From: an uncultured Flavobacteriales bacterium
Lineage (GTDB): Bacteria; Bacteroidota; Bacteroidia; Flavobacteriales_G; Salibacteraceae
NCBI GenBank assembly: GCA_937121175.1
Contig: CAKZKD010000005.1
Span: forward strand, 310,001 to 374,000
Direction of reading: 5' to 3'
DNA length: 64,000 nt
Under the pieces are notes generated by a model, which was not told where the DNA came from, made no database searches, and saw nothing but the letters and a program-made list of their open reading frames with translations. Of this stretch, positions 28,781 to 37,993 are shown piece after piece. Made by a program: the position numbers and the translations under genes. Each line of letters opens with the position of its first letter. The stretch's first letter is position 1.

Positions 28781-30178
28781 ATGTCTATACCTACTGAATT
28801 CGTTGTAGGTCTCGATATCGGGACCACAAAAATTGCCGCTTTAGTTGGCAGAAAAAATGAACACGGAAAGCTCGAAATTTTAGGGATGGGAAAAGCTCCA
28901 TCTCCTGGAGTTAGTCGTGGTGTTGTTACACACATTACCCCTACGGTTGAATCTATACGAGAGGCTATTCGTTTGGCGGAAGAAAAATCTGGCGTAACCA
29001 TTCGAGAGGTAAATGTGGGGATTGCAGGCCAACACATTCGCAGTATTCAGCATAGAGGTGTTAAGATAAGGGACAGTTTCGAAGATGAAATTACACGCCA
29101 CGATGTTGAAGCATTGAGAAAAGACATGTTCAAACTGGTAATGCAACCAGGCGAAAAAATCATTAATGTAATTCCACAAGAATATATCGTTGATAATGAG
29201 CAAGGCATTACAGACCCAATTGGAATGTCAGGTGGAAGGCTTGAGGCTAATTTTCATGTGATAATAGCACAGGTAGCAGCCGTAAACAATATTAAAAAGT
29301 GTGTTGAAAAAGCTGGTTTGAATGTCCTAGACATAACATTGGAACCTATTGCTTCTGCACAATCCGTATTGCACGAAGAAGAAAAAGAAGCCGGTATTGC
29401 ATTAGTAGATATAGGCGGTGGAACAACCGATTTGGCCATTTTCCAAGACAACATCATTCGTCATACAGCGGTTATCCCTTTTGGCGGCAATGTAATCTCT
29501 GAGGATATAAAAGAAGGCTGTTCAATTATTCGCCGTCAGGCTGAATTGTTGAAATTGAAATTCGGTTCTGCTTTAGCGAGCGAAAACCAAGAAAACGAAA
29601 TCGTTTCTATTCCAGGGTTACGTGGTCGTCCTGCAAAGGAAATTTCTGTAAAAAATCTTGCTCGAATTATCGAAGCTAGAATGACTGAAATTATCGAACA
29701 AGTTTATTACGAAATCAAAAATTCAGGCTTTGAGTCAAGACTTATTGCAGGATTAGTAGTGACTGGAGGTGGTGCTCAAATGAAGCACATAGCTCAGTTG
29801 TTTGAATTTACAACTGGAATGGACACCAGAATTGGTTATCCTACCGAACACCTTGCAGCCGGAACAGAAGAAATTACAAGTCCAAGCTATTCAACAGGTG
29901 TAGGTCTTGTGTTAGAAGGATATTACATCAATGAATACCAAGCCAAACTAGCCGACAATGCACAAGACAATTACAGTCCTTCTCCACCAATAGCTCCAGT
30001 AGCACCAGTTTCTGAGCCTATCGAATCGGTAACGGATGAAATGGATGAAGCTGCATCAGCCGAAGCAGAAACCAACGAGCTAGACGAGGACATGACCAGT
30101 TTTGGAACAAAACGAAGCAGTTGGTTCCAAGATTTGTTTGACAAGACAAGAAAGTATTTAGAAGAAGACGAAGACTAA
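28781..30178 (+). CDS. ftsA: Cell division protein FtsA
   Basis: Actin-like ATPase that anchors FtsZ to the membrane. The protein has 465 residues from ATG 28781. Motifs: VGLDIGTTKIAALVG (phosphate 1, about residues 8-22), the 1C/SHS2 domain around NVGIAGQHIRSIQHRG, ALVDIGGGTTDLAIF (phosphate 2) and VVTGGGAQMKHI (adenosine). An Ala/Glu/Pro-rich linker (about 395-440) leads to the C-terminal amphipathic helix SSWFQDLFDKTRKYLEED. A TTG at 28757, inside ftsQ, would add eight residues and is less likely. It follows ftsQ by 4 bases and precedes ftsZ by 24. Confidence 0.96.
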   Translation: MSIPTEFVVGLDIGTTKIAALVGRKNEHGKLEILGMGKAPSPGVSRGVVTHITPTVESIREAIRLAEEKSGVTIREVNVGIAGQHIRSIQHRGVKIRDSFEDEITRHDVEALRKDMFKLVMQPGEKIINVIPQEYIVDNEQGITDPIGMSGGRLEANFHVIIAQVAAVNNIKKCVEKAGLNVLDITLEPIASAQSVLHEEEKEAGIALVDIGGGTTDLAIFQDNIIRHTAVIPFGGNVISEDIKEGCSIIRRQAELLKLKFGSALASENQENEIVSIPGLRGRPAKEISVKNLARIIEARMTEIIEQVYYEIKNSGFESRLIAGLVVTGGGAQMKHIAQLFEFTTGMDTRIGYPTEHLAAGTEEITSPSYSTGVGLVLEGYYINEYQAKLADNAQDNYSPSPPIAPVAPVSEPIESVTDEMDEAASAEAETNELDEDMTSFGTKRSSWFQDLFDKTRKYLEEDED

Positions 30179-30202
30179 TAAAGACACACAAAAACACACG
30201 TT

Positions 30203-32068
30203 ATGAAGTTCAATTTGCCCAAAGAACAGCATTCAATAATTAAAGTAATCGGTATTGGAGGAGGCGGAAGCAACGCTGTAAACCACATGTACCGTCAAGG
30301 AATAAAAGATGTGGACTTTATGGTTTGCAACACAGACCAACAAGCTTTGGACATTAGTCCTGTACCGTCAAAAATTCAGTTAGGATCGAGTCTAACTTCA
30401 GGGTTAGGTGCTGGTTCACGTTCGGAAGTTGGTGAAAACGCAGCTATCGAAAGCATTGATGAAATCAAAGATATTCTTGGTGCAAACACCAAAATGGTTT
30501 TCATTACTGCAGGAATGGGTGGAGGAACAGGTACAGGTGCTGCACCAATAATTGCTCAAGCCGCAAAAGAAATGGGCATTCTAACTGTGGGTATAGTTAC
30601 TATGCCATTCTCATTTGAGGGCAAAAAACGAAGACGAAGAGCAGATGAGGGCATTGCTAATCTTCGCAATTGTGTAGATACCATTCTGATTATCAATAAC
30701 GATAAGTTGCGAGAGATGTTTGGGAACCTAACATTAGATAATGCTTTTGAACAAGCTGATAATGTATTAACAACTGCGGCTAGAGGAATTGCTGAGGCCA
30801 TTACCACTACAGGAAAGATAAACGTTGATTTTAATGACGTAAAAACCGTAATGACTGGAAGTGGAGTTGCTATTATGGGAAGCGCTATTGCCAAGGGTGA
30901 AAACAGAGCACACACAGCGGTACAAAATGCTGTTGCTTCTCCATTACTGAACGACAACGACATTACGGGTGCTTCAAACATCCTACTAAATATTACATAC
31001 GGTTCTGGTGAAATCTTATTCGATGAAATTACGGAGATTACCGATTTTATTGAAGAAGAAGCTGGTGAGGAAGCAGAGGTTATTTGGGGCCACGGAATGG
31101 ATGACCGATTAGAGGCTGATGAAATAAGCATCACTATTATTGCTACTAGTTTTATTGACCGTCCTCATGTATCGCACGAAGTGAAACGTGAACCAAAACC
31201 AACCGTAAAAAGCTTAGATGATGATATTCAAACAGAATTAAGAGCGCCAATACCAGGCTCTAATTTTACAAAACCAGTACAACCTAGTTTATTTAATGCT
31301 CCAAAAAAACCAGAGCCTATAATAGAAGAACCTACCACTCCAATAGAGGTTAAACGAGAAGAGAAAACGGACGAAATTCAGCCCCTGGCAGTAGCTAAAA
31401 CGGTCTATGAAATAGAAGAATCCGTTGAGGACATTATTGATTCCGTTGAAGAACCAACGAATGAAGTTGTTGCCGAAGAAACTATTGAAGAAGAATTAGT
31501 GGACAACATTAAGTTGGTTTCTGAACTTGAAGACGATGTGACGGTCGAGGCGATTTCAGAAATTAAATTAGAACCTCGTGAAGAAGTAGCTTCTGTTGAG
31601 CCAGAAGAGAATTCTGAAATCATTAGACATAGCTTGGAAGATGAGGCATTTACTGCCGAAGAAACCAACACCTTTAACGCTGAAAAAGAAGAGGAAGTTG
31701 AAGAAGAATTTGATTTGAACCCAAAACTTAAATCAAGTAATGATACTACACCTGCCGAAACTATTCAGATAGAAGAAAAGCAGGAGGTTCCAAAACCAGA
31801 AGTAAACGCCGAAGAGCGTCAAAAATTGGCACAAGAGCGTATGGCGCGTTTACGTAACTTAAGTATGCAATTAAAGACACCTTCTGGAATATCTTCTTTA
31901 GAAGGACAGCCTGCATTCAAAAGGCGTTCTATAGAATTAGACGATGTCGCTGCCTCAGACGAATCTCAAGTATCTAGGCTTACCATTTCTGAATCGGAAG
32001 ATGAGAATGGTGAGAAGAAAACGGAAATAAAACCTAACAACTCATTCTTACATGATAACGTAGATTAA
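30203..32068 (+). CDS. ftsZ: Cell division GTPase FtsZ with long acidic tail
   Basis: Tubulin-like GTPase forming the Z-ring. The GTPase and C-terminal fold occupy about residues 1-320 and are canonical: [31 protein letters not shown] (tubulin signature, about residues 98-112), FNDVKTVM and a late ITIIATSF. After this comes an unusual tail of about 300 residues, dominated by Glu, Pro, Ser, Thr and Val. The total is 621 residues, against about 380 in E. coli. Near the end are [19 protein letters not shown] and [12 protein letters not shown], which may be the protein-contact motifs; the last residues are polar. Long FtsZ tails are known in Bacteroidota. Confidence 0.96.
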   Translation: MKFNLPKEQHSIIKVIGIGGGGSNAVNHMYRQGIKDVDFMVCNTDQQALDISPVPSKIQLGSSLTSGLGAGSRSEVGENAAIESIDEIKDILGANTKMVFITAGMGGGTGTGAAPIIAQAAKEMGILTVGIVTMPFSFEGKKRRRRADEGIANLRNCVDTILIINNDKLREMFGNLTLDNAFEQADNVLTTAARGIAEAITTTGKINVDFNDVKTVMTGSGVAIMGSAIAKGENRAHTAVQNAVASPLLNDNDITGASNILLNITYGSGEILFDEITEITDFIEEEAGEEAEVIWGHGMDDRLEADEISITIIATSFIDRPHVSHEVKREPKPTVKSLDDDIQTELRAPIPGSNFTKPVQPSLFNAPKKPEPIIEEPTTPIEVKREEKTDEIQPLAVAKTVYEIEESVEDIIDSVEEPTNEVVAEETIEEELVDNIKLVSELEDDVTVEAISEIKLEPREEVASVEPEENSEIIRHSLEDEAFTAEETNTFNAEKEEEVEEEFDLNPKLKSSNDTTPAETIQIEEKQEVPKPEVNAEERQKLAQERMARLRNLSMQLKTPSGISSLEGQPAFKRRSIELDDVAASDESQVSRLTISESEDENGEKKTEIKPNNSFLHDNVD

Positions 32069-32517
32069 TGGCACTAACAGACGAAATAAACAACGACATC
32101 AAAGAGGCTATGAAGGCCAAAGCAAAGGACAAATTAGAGGCTTTACGTGCTGTAAAATCTGCATTGCTACTCGCAGCATCTGAAAAAGGCGCAGATGGCA
32201 ATGTAAGTGAAGATGCAGGAATTGTAGTTCTCCAACGTTTGGTAAAACAACGTAAAGAAGCGGCAGAAGCCTACAATGGCCAAAACCGAGCTGATTTGGC
32301 GGACATAGAAATGCAACAAGCAGCAGTAATCGAAAAGTATTTACCTGCTCAACTTTCTAAAGAGGAAGTTGCCTCTATTATTGAAGAAATTATTACCCAA
32401 ACCGGTGCATCTAGCATGAAAGACATGGGTAAGGTGATGGGAATGGCATCTGCACAGTTAGCTGGGAAAGCAGACAACAAAATGGTTTCGACACTTGTAA
32501 AGGCCAAATTGGGTTAA
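32068..32517 (+). CDS. GatB/YqeY domain protein
   Basis: A 149-residue protein of the YqeY family, which resembles the tail domain of GatB (tRNA-dependent amidotransferase). Recognised from its helical N-terminus (INNDIKEAMKAKAKDKLEALRAVKSALL), the segment VVLQRLVKQRKEAAEAYNGQ, and KYLPAQLSKEEV with the final GKVMGMASAQLAGKADNKMVSTLVKAKL. Cellular role unclear. It overlaps ftsZ by one base (TAATG), so it is expressed with the division cluster, and it is the last gene of that same-strand run before the START-domain gene. Confidence 0.92.
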   Translation: MALTDEINNDIKEAMKAKAKDKLEALRAVKSALLLAASEKGADGNVSEDAGIVVLQRLVKQRKEAAEAYNGQNRADLADIEMQQAAVIEKYLPAQLSKEEVASIIEEIITQTGASSMKDMGKVMGMASAQLAGKADNKMVSTLVKAKLG

Positions 32518-32531
32518 TAAAGACAGAACAC

Positions 32532-33137
32532 ATGCGCATTGTTACCAGTACCCTTGCACTACTATTAGTTACGAGCCTAGTCTCTTATGCTCAAGAAAAA
32601 TGGGAGTTAAAGAAGGATAAGAATTCGGTGAAGGTATGGACCAAAGATGCACCTGGTTGGACGCTTAAACAATATAGAGCAGCTTGTCTAATTAACGCTA
32701 ATGTTGATTCTGTTTACAATTTTATAATCGATTGGGACCAACGAACCAGTTGGTATTCGGACAATACGCTTTGTAAAGTGTTGCATAAAAGTGGGGATAA
32801 CGAATTTATCGTTTATTATGTATATGCCGCTCCTTGGCCGGTTGATGACAGAGATGTGGTAAGCAAGGTACTATGCAATAAGGAACCCGATGGCAGCTAT
32901 TTAATACACGTTTCTGCGCTGCCAAACTATATTCCTAGAAAGAAAGACTATGTGCGCATAGAAAAAGCATTGGGGCTTTGGAAAATCCAACAAATAGATG
33001 AAAATACTACTCAAGTACTATTAGAAGGAAAATCTAATGCTGGTGGCGAAGTACCCGAATGGCTTGCCAATATGTTTATTGAAGACAACCCTTTTAAGAG
33101 TTTGACCAATTTGAAGGAGCACTTTGAAGTGCAGTAA
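32532..33137 (+). CDS. Exported START/SRPBCC-domain protein
   Basis: A 201-residue protein with a signal peptide (residues 1-20, ending SYAQ) and a START-type lipid-binding fold. Typical phrases are WELKKDKNSVKVWTKD, a central WYSDNTLCKVL, VYYVYAAPWPVDDRDVV and GLWKIQQIDENTTQVLLEGK, ending PEWLANMFIEDNPFKSLTNL. START domains bind lipids or sterols in a cavity; the ligand here is unknown. It ends 2 bases before the convergent first collar gene. A broken near-copy lies at 36384-36992, beside the second collar gene. Confidence 0.85.
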   Translation: MRIVTSTLALLLVTSLVSYAQEKWELKKDKNSVKVWTKDAPGWTLKQYRAACLINANVDSVYNFIIDWDQRTSWYSDNTLCKVLHKSGDNEFIVYYVYAAPWPVDDRDVVSKVLCNKEPDGSYLIHVSALPNYIPRKKDYVRIEKALGLWKIQQIDENTTQVLLEGKSNAGGEVPEWLANMFIEDNPFKSLTNLKEHFEVQ

Positions 33138-33139
33138 AA

Positions 33140-34084
33140 TTACTTTGTGCGCATTATGTATGCCAGTGCAAAATACGGTGGACGGTTTTCGTGAGAATGT
33201 CCAGATCCAGAATATGCAGTAACTCCAGATATACCATGATCATGAGCACCTCCAAAGTTTGTATAAAACGTGTTATCGTGATTGTTTGTATTATCCCCTG
33301 ACTCGTGTCCATAATAGTCTTTACCATTTAAACCATCGGAAGTCTCAATTGCGTGTGTATGTCCACCACCCCATAAGGTGATATCTGCATCGGTTAATGC
33401 GTGCCGATGGGAGGGTATTTGATTTACAGTTAAGGTTACAAGGTTAGCGCCCCCAATAGCATGCGGGTTGTACGCTCCACCAACAACAGAACTATTATTC
33501 CCTCCTGCCCCTACCACAAACCGTTCTCGCAAGTCGGGTGTACCATTATTTCCGTCACAAAGTGCCCATCCATCAGGAATGCTAGTGTCAGCCCCTGACC
33601 ACATAATTACCCCGCCAATTGGGGTAATTCCGTATCCTATAAAACCGGTTGATTTTGTCCATCCGTTGACATCTAATTTCTCTACTGGGCTCGCCACACC
33701 TATTCCTACCTTACCGTGTTTTATGCCTGACGCTGTCATGGTGGTCATGTGAGCTGTATCTGCATTGTTATCAGTTCTATATTCCGTTTTCCAAGGGTTC
33801 ATTGCATACCACTCTGTGTTTCCAGTTGCACCATTACCATAACCTACAAACAGTATATCTAAATTTGTATCGTACACCATCATTCCCTGCGAAAACCCTG
33901 CTCCTGAGCTCATAGCTTCACGTTGCACCGTTGTCATTCTAGGAATTAATAACCCTTTACTATTCGCTTTAATATCCAACACGGCATTACTATCTGGTGA
34001 TGTATTGTTTACACCTATTTGCGCGAGTATCGGATGTATTCCAACTAATAACTGAACTATGAAGCATAATAAGAGTTTTTTCAC
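33140..34084 (-). CDS. Secreted collar-domain protein 1 (AraC cassette)
   Basis: A 314-residue exported protein, GTG start. It has a signal peptide (residues 1-21, ending PILAQ), then the family module: IGVNNTSPDSNAVLDIKAN, GLLIPRMTTVQREAMSSG, MMVYDTNLDILFVGYGNG, MTTMTASGIKHGKVGIG, KLDVNG. A C-terminal phage-tail-collar-like domain follows, with GGVIMWSG, GWALCDG and TPDLRERFVVGAGG, ending HENRPPYFALAYIMRTK. The tip (about residues 195-295) is His/Gly-rich and unlike the other copies. It also lacks the S.PDxxxW motif of copies 3-6. It follows its LytTR gene by 20 bases. Probable role: a secreted or surface adhesin-like fibre tip; not shown. Confidence 0.8.
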   Translation of the reverse strand: MKKLLLCFIVQLLVGIHPILAQIGVNNTSPDSNAVLDIKANSKGLLIPRMTTVQREAMSSGAGFSQGMMVYDTNLDILFVGYGNGATGNTEWYAMNPWKTEYRTDNNADTAHMTTMTASGIKHGKVGIGVASPVEKLDVNGWTKSTGFIGYGITPIGGVIMWSGADTSIPDGWALCDGNNGTPDLRERFVVGAGGNNSSVVGGAYNPHAIGGANLVTLTVNQIPSHRHALTDADITLWGGGHTHAIETSDGLNGKDYYGHESGDNTNNHDNTFYTNFGGAHDHGISGVTAYSGSGHSHENRPPYFALAYIMRTK

Positions 34085-34104
34085 GATTAACGGAGTTTTA
34101 GGGT

Positions 34105-34758
34105 TTATCCAAATTTTAATAACTTCTGATATTTTCTTGACACCGGGATAATGCGGTCATCTATCAATATTTGACTTTTACACTTTTCTTCTATGTACTC
34201 CAGATTTACAATGCAAAACCGATTAATGCGAACAAAATTTTCTGGTAGCTTATTTACAATACCCTTCATAGTACTTCTAACCTTATACAGCCCACCGGTT
34301 GTGTTAACTTCTAGATAGTTGCGGTTAGTTCTTATCAGTTTAATTTTAGCCGAGTTAATCTCTTTAACCCCATAATTACCTTCCACTTCTAGTTTATTAA
34401 AGGTATTACGAGAAATTAGTTTTAACGGAAGAGTTAAATTAATGGCATTGAAAGGTCGAACTAGAAAAAGCGCAGGATTTTCTTGGTAAATTAGATTACA
34501 GATTTCTAGGTTATACACTTCCGATATTATAATAAATGGAGTAGCGTACGCTTTACAGCTTTTAGAAAGTACTCTTGCTGCGGACAAGTTTTCAGGGTCT
34601 AATTCATGGACAATCGCATCCATTGTCCATATTTCGGCTTGCCAATCATCATTTTTCGTTACCGAAAAATGATGCACCTTGTACCCCTGTTTTTGAAGGG
34701 TTAAATACAGTTTATTTTGGGTGACTTTACCTTCTACGAATAGCCCAATTCTTTGCAT
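34105..34758 (-). CDS. LytTR response regulator with degenerate receiver (AraC cassette)
   Basis: A 217-residue protein: receiver-like domain (about 1-115) and C-terminal LytTR DNA-binding domain (about 120-217) with RTNRNYLEV, LPENFVRINRFCIVN and IIPVSRKYQKLL. Aligned by eye to its canonical paralogue at 43448-44104, every key receiver residue is changed. The acidic pair ED in ILILEDE reads VE. The phospho-accepting Asp of ALLDIF reads Glu (IVHEL). The Thr of FLTAN reads Ser, and the Lys of AKPF reads Arg (VRPF). Control by phosphorylation is therefore unlikely. It sits 20 bases upstream of collar gene 1. Confidence 0.87.
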   Translation of the reverse strand: MQRIGLFVEGKVTQNKLYLTLQKQGYKVHHFSVTKNDDWQAEIWTMDAIVHELDPENLSAARVLSKSCKAYATPFIIISEVYNLEICNLIYQENPALFLVRPFNAINLTLPLKLISRNTFNKLEVEGNYGVKEINSAKIKLIRTNRNYLEVNTTGGLYKVRSTMKGIVNKLPENFVRINRFCIVNLEYIEEKCKSQILIDDRIIPVSRKYQKLLKFG

Positions 34759-34775
34759 TAGCTTGTTCTATAATC

Positions 34776-34799
34776 TACCTTTTTAACAAAAAAAAGGTA
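34776..34799. repeat. Inverted repeat between AraC and LytTR genes
   Basis: TACCTTTTT (34776-34784) and AAAAAGGTA (34791-34799) are perfect 9-bp arms around a 6-base loop. The repeat lies 18 bases upstream of the LytTR start, in the 80-base gap. It could be a weak terminator, an mRNA hairpin or a protein site. Confidence 0.5.
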
Positions 34800-34838
34800 A
34801 CGCAGAATAAAACCGATGCCCTAGAGGACATTTATAAA

Positions 34839-35894
34839 TTAGTCGTTTTTAGATGTAGTAAGTTTAGTTCCGATGTGTTTTTCAAAACAGGCCGAAAGTT
34901 TAGCAGGATTTGAAAACTCAAAAAGCGTCGCTAACTCTTTAACCGTGTAGTTTTGCTTTTGAATTAGTTGCAACACAGCTTGCATTTGGATCCGTCTAAA
35001 ATAGTTGAATAACGTTTGACCAAAAACTTTTTTAAAATCAGATTTCAATCTTGTTGGAGAAACACCGACAATATGAGCGATTTGCGTTACGCCGGGAAAA
35101 GACTTATTTATAGCTTGCTCTAAAATATCTTTAGCCCGAAGAACCGACCCTCTGTTTCTATCAGAGGTTGCAAAAAAATTAATACTGCTTGCTTGTTCGC
35201 GAACCTGATTTTGAAAAAGCTGTATTACATGTTCTAATTTGGTTTCGTATTTAGACAACTGTACCAACTTATCTGCTTCCAAAAAATTTGTGCTCGCTAT
35301 AGAAATGTTTAGTAAATCGTTCAACCTAAGACCATTATCCGGCCAAACAAAAATTTTTGATTTACTATCAATAAACTGCTCAAGAATTGATGATGATGAA
35401 TTAGAATTTTTATTTAAATATTCTAAAATCCAATCTTCGCTAAAAAAAATTCCCAGCGACCTTTCTATACTTTTTTGGAAATGGGAACGTATTGAGCGCG
35501 TTTTTGGTTTGTATAAAACCCAAGAATTTTTAGAATACGGAACACCATCGATAAGCACTACATTTCTGCCGTTGTCACCTTCAACGTCTTCAAAGGCTAG
35601 AGTGTAATAATTAGATGGAATATCTGGAATATTTACACTTTTAAAATTGACGCTGGCTTTAAATTGATAGCAACCGAGAAACCCCCATAGTCCAGGCTCT
35701 TGTTCTTTATAAAACAGCTCCCCTTTCATAATTTCATTGTCCATTTCTACTAGCTGCCGCTCACCATCATGAAATATACTTGGTACAGCAATAAAACTAT
35801 CCAAAATTAAACGAGGGCTATTGGTTACGTACTCCGCCTCAAAAAAACCATTTACAAAAGAAAAATCATTTGCTTCAACTAAATCAACTGACAT
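34839..35894 (-). CDS. AraC-family transcriptional regulator
   Basis: A 351-residue protein with a C-terminal AraC-type double helix-turn-helix (about residues 255-350). The first recognition helix region is TQIAHIVGVSPTRLKSDFKKVFGQTLFNYFRRIQM (positions about 280-315). The second is the YTVKELATLFEFSNPAKLSACFEKHIG region (about 320-343). The N-terminal 250 residues are soluble and not recognised. It is the first gene of a cassette: AraC, LytTR, collar protein. The region upstream (35895-35945) is AT-rich, then runs into a collar pseudogene. Confidence 0.88.
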   Translation of the reverse strand: MSVDLVEANDFSFVNGFFEAEYVTNSPRLILDSFIAVPSIFHDGERQLVEMDNEIMKGELFYKEQEPGLWGFLGCYQFKASVNFKSVNIPDIPSNYYTLAFEDVEGDNGRNVVLIDGVPYSKNSWVLYKPKTRSIRSHFQKSIERSLGIFFSEDWILEYLNKNSNSSSSILEQFIDSKSKIFVWPDNGLRLNDLLNISIASTNFLEADKLVQLSKYETKLEHVIQLFQNQVREQASSINFFATSDRNRGSVLRAKDILEQAINKSFPGVTQIAHIVGVSPTRLKSDFKKVFGQTLFNYFRRIQMQAVLQLIQKQNYTVKELATLFEFSNPAKLSACFEKHIGTKLTTSKND

Positions 35895-35945
35895 AGCCGA
35901 GCAATTTACAATTTTGTGTAATTGTGCTCAAAAAAATAATTCAAC

Positions 35946-36396
35946 TTAATTATTAATCAGTAGTAGTTCTACACTGTAGACTATACCGTCATGATTAATT
36001 ATAATAATGTGGGCTTCCGAATAATACTGCAGACTATTTTCGTGTTTCTCTCCGCTTCCGTCATTAAATATTTGGTGTTTGTGTTTGCTACTTTTCTTTT
36101 TATGAACCTGCAGATGAGTTATCCCGGCAAAGGTTATTTGCCCTAAGATTATATTGCCAGTATTTCCTGTTGCTCCTTTAACGTACCCTACAAAAAAGTA
36201 TGTCTAAATCCGTATCATAAACCAGTACACCGTGAGAAAACCCAGCACCCGAACTCATTGCCTCTCGCCGAACAGCAGTAATACGTTGTATACGTGTCAG
36301 TTTATCATTGGCTTTCATATCCAATACTACGTTGGCATCAGGTGCTGCACTATTCACTCCAAGTTGGGATAAAGACGAAAAGCATGAAAAAATACG
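35946..36396 (-). pseudogene. Remnant of a seventh collar-domain gene
   Basis: On the minus strand the conserved N-terminal module is still readable: QLGVNSAAPDANVVLDMKAN, then VRREAMSSGAGFSHGVLVYD and TDLDILF. The frame then breaks: one extra T in a homopolymer (A-run 36192-36197 on the plus strand) causes a stop, and shifting by one base restores VGYVKGATGNTG. The middle of the protein, including the GWALCDG and TPDLRGRF segments, is missing. The C-terminal signature is left as SKHKHQIFNDGSGEKHEN and YY before a stop at 35946. No start codon remains in the right frame. This accounts for most of the 489-base stretch between the AraC gene and the START pseudogene. Confidence 0.8.
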
Positions 36397-36992
36397 GTAT
36401 TATGAACCATCTGAGTTGCCATTGTTTGCTCTACTGGTTGGGCTCAAGACAAATGGGAGCTAAAGAAAGGACAAGAATTCGGTTAAGGTATGGACAAAAG
36501 ATGCTCCGGGCTGGACGCTTAAACAATATAAAGCAGCTTGTCTAATTAACGCTAATGTTGATTCTGTTTACAATTTTATAATCGATTGGGACAAACGAAC
36601 AACGTGGTATTCAGATAATACCGAATGCAACGTATTGCATAAGTCAGGCAATGATGAATTTATTGTTTACTATGTATTTGCTGCGCCATGGCCCGTCGAT
36701 GACCGAGACATCATTAGTAAGTCAATGTGTAATAAAGAACCGGACGGCAGCTACCTCATTCGAGTTTCTACCATACCTCATTATATTCCTAAGAAAAAGG
36801 ACTATGTGCGCATTGAAAAGGCTCAAGGTCTTTGGAAAATACGCCAATTGGATGAAAACACTACCGAAGTAATATTAGAAGGAAAATCAAACACTGGTGG
36901 CGAAGTTCCCGAATGGTTAGCCAATATGTTTATTGAGGATAATCCTTTTAAAAGTTTGACCAACCTTAAAAGAGCACTTTGAGGTTGAATAA
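36384..36992 (+). pseudogene. Frameshifted duplicate of the START-domain gene
   Basis: A near copy of the gene at 32532-33137. About 80 bases around 36520-36600 are almost identical to 32668-32747. There is an extra A in AAGAAAGG near 36466-36473, a frame change in the signal-peptide region, and an extra A in AAAAGAGC near 36968-36974. The longest intact piece still encodes HKSGNDEFIVYYVFAAPWPV through PEWLANMFIEDNPFKSL. If the shifts are corrected the reading ends at TAA 36990-36992, touching the stop of collar gene 2 exactly as the intact copy abuts collar gene 1. The three shifts could in part be sequencing errors, but the adjacent collar remnant also decays, so true pseudogenisation is more likely. 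Confidence 0.82.
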
Positions 36993-37982
36993 TCAATATA
37001 CTCTCATGATAAATGCTAGTACATAATAGGGTGGTCGGATATCAAATGCATCGCCTGATCCTGTATTATCGGTTGTAAATGAATGCTTGTGCTTGCCTCC
37101 AGTACTACTTCCAACAGTTTCTTGCCTGTTACCTGTAGAGTTATGAAAAGCATCTCTAATGGTTCCACTAGTTTCACCATCCTTAATATGATCTGCTCTT
37201 TGTTTATGAGTATGTGCACCGTCAGTATTAGTATTACCTGTATGGCTATGCGCTGGCAAATTTGCTATTGAAAGAGTTTTTTCCCAATTTCCTAAACCAC
37301 TTGTCGATGCAGCCTTTTTATTTCCTGACTTTTCACTTAGATTCCCTGGTTCTTGATAATCAATATGACCATTTAAAGAATCAAACCCGACTATAAATTT
37401 ACCTCTCAAATCTGGTGTTGTATAGCTATTTTCCGAACCTCCATCACAGAGCAACCAACCTATTGGTGGTGTTTTCCCGCTCCACATTATTATACCACCT
37501 ACTGGTACAATTCCATCGCCTTTAAAGGCACCTCCTGGTGGCACCACGATGCTTTTTGCAGTAATGGTTCCATTTACATCAAGCTTAGTTTGAGGGGCGC
37601 TAGTGCCAATTCCAACATTTCCGTGCTTAATTCCTGGGGCTGTCATGGTGGTCATATCTGCGGTTGTCGTATCATTATATTCTCTGTGTTCGGTTTTCCA
37701 AGGGTTCATGGCAAACCATTGTGTATTTCCTGAGGTGCCGTTTCCATAACCTACAAACATTATATTCAAGTCGGTATCGTATACCATCATTCCTTGCGAA
37801 AACCCTGAACTACTCATTGCCTCCCTTTGCACCGTGGTCATTCTCGGAATTAGCAACCCCTTGTTATTGGCTTTCATATCTAGAACGGAATTGGTGTCTG
37901 GGCTCGTATTATTAACGCCAATCTGGGCACTACAAAAAACGGAGTATGAAAGAGCAATAGAAAGAATAAAAATGTTTTTCAT
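36993..37982 (-). CDS. Secreted collar-domain protein 2 (7TM-LuxR cassette)
   Basis: A 329-residue exported protein (signal peptide about 1-19, ending FCSAQ). It has the family N-module IGVNNTSPDTNSVLDMKANN, MTTVQREAMSSSGFSQG, YDTDLNIMFVGYGNG, GNVGIGTSAPQTKLDVNG. The collar-like domain has GGIIMWSGKTPPIGWLLCDG and TPDLRGKFIVGFDS. The tip (about residues 215-310) is distinct from the others (SHTGNTNTDGAHTHKQRADH, GGKHKHSFTTDNTGSGDAF) and lacks the S.PDxxxW motif. It ends FDIRPPYYVLAFIMRVY. It follows its LytTR gene by 11 bases and probably shares its transcript. Confidence 0.8.
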   Translation of the reverse strand: MKNIFILSIALSYSVFCSAQIGVNNTSPDTNSVLDMKANNKGLLIPRMTTVQREAMSSSGFSQGMMVYDTDLNIMFVGYGNGTSGNTQWFAMNPWKTEHREYNDTTTADMTTMTAPGIKHGNVGIGTSAPQTKLDVNGTITAKSIVVPPGGAFKGDGIVPVGGIIMWSGKTPPIGWLLCDGGSENSYTTPDLRGKFIVGFDSLNGHIDYQEPGNLSEKSGNKKAASTSGLGNWEKTLSIANLPAHSHTGNTNTDGAHTHKQRADHIKDGETSGTIRDAFHNSTGNRQETVGSSTGGKHKHSFTTDNTGSGDAFDIRPPYYVLAFIMRVY

Positions 37983-37993
37983 GGAGCTTATTT

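Noticed and set aside
36294-36545. Open frame of 83 codons on the plus strand
   Set aside because: It spans the junction of the collar remnant and the START pseudogene in a frame that matches neither protein; it is a by-product of the frameshifts.
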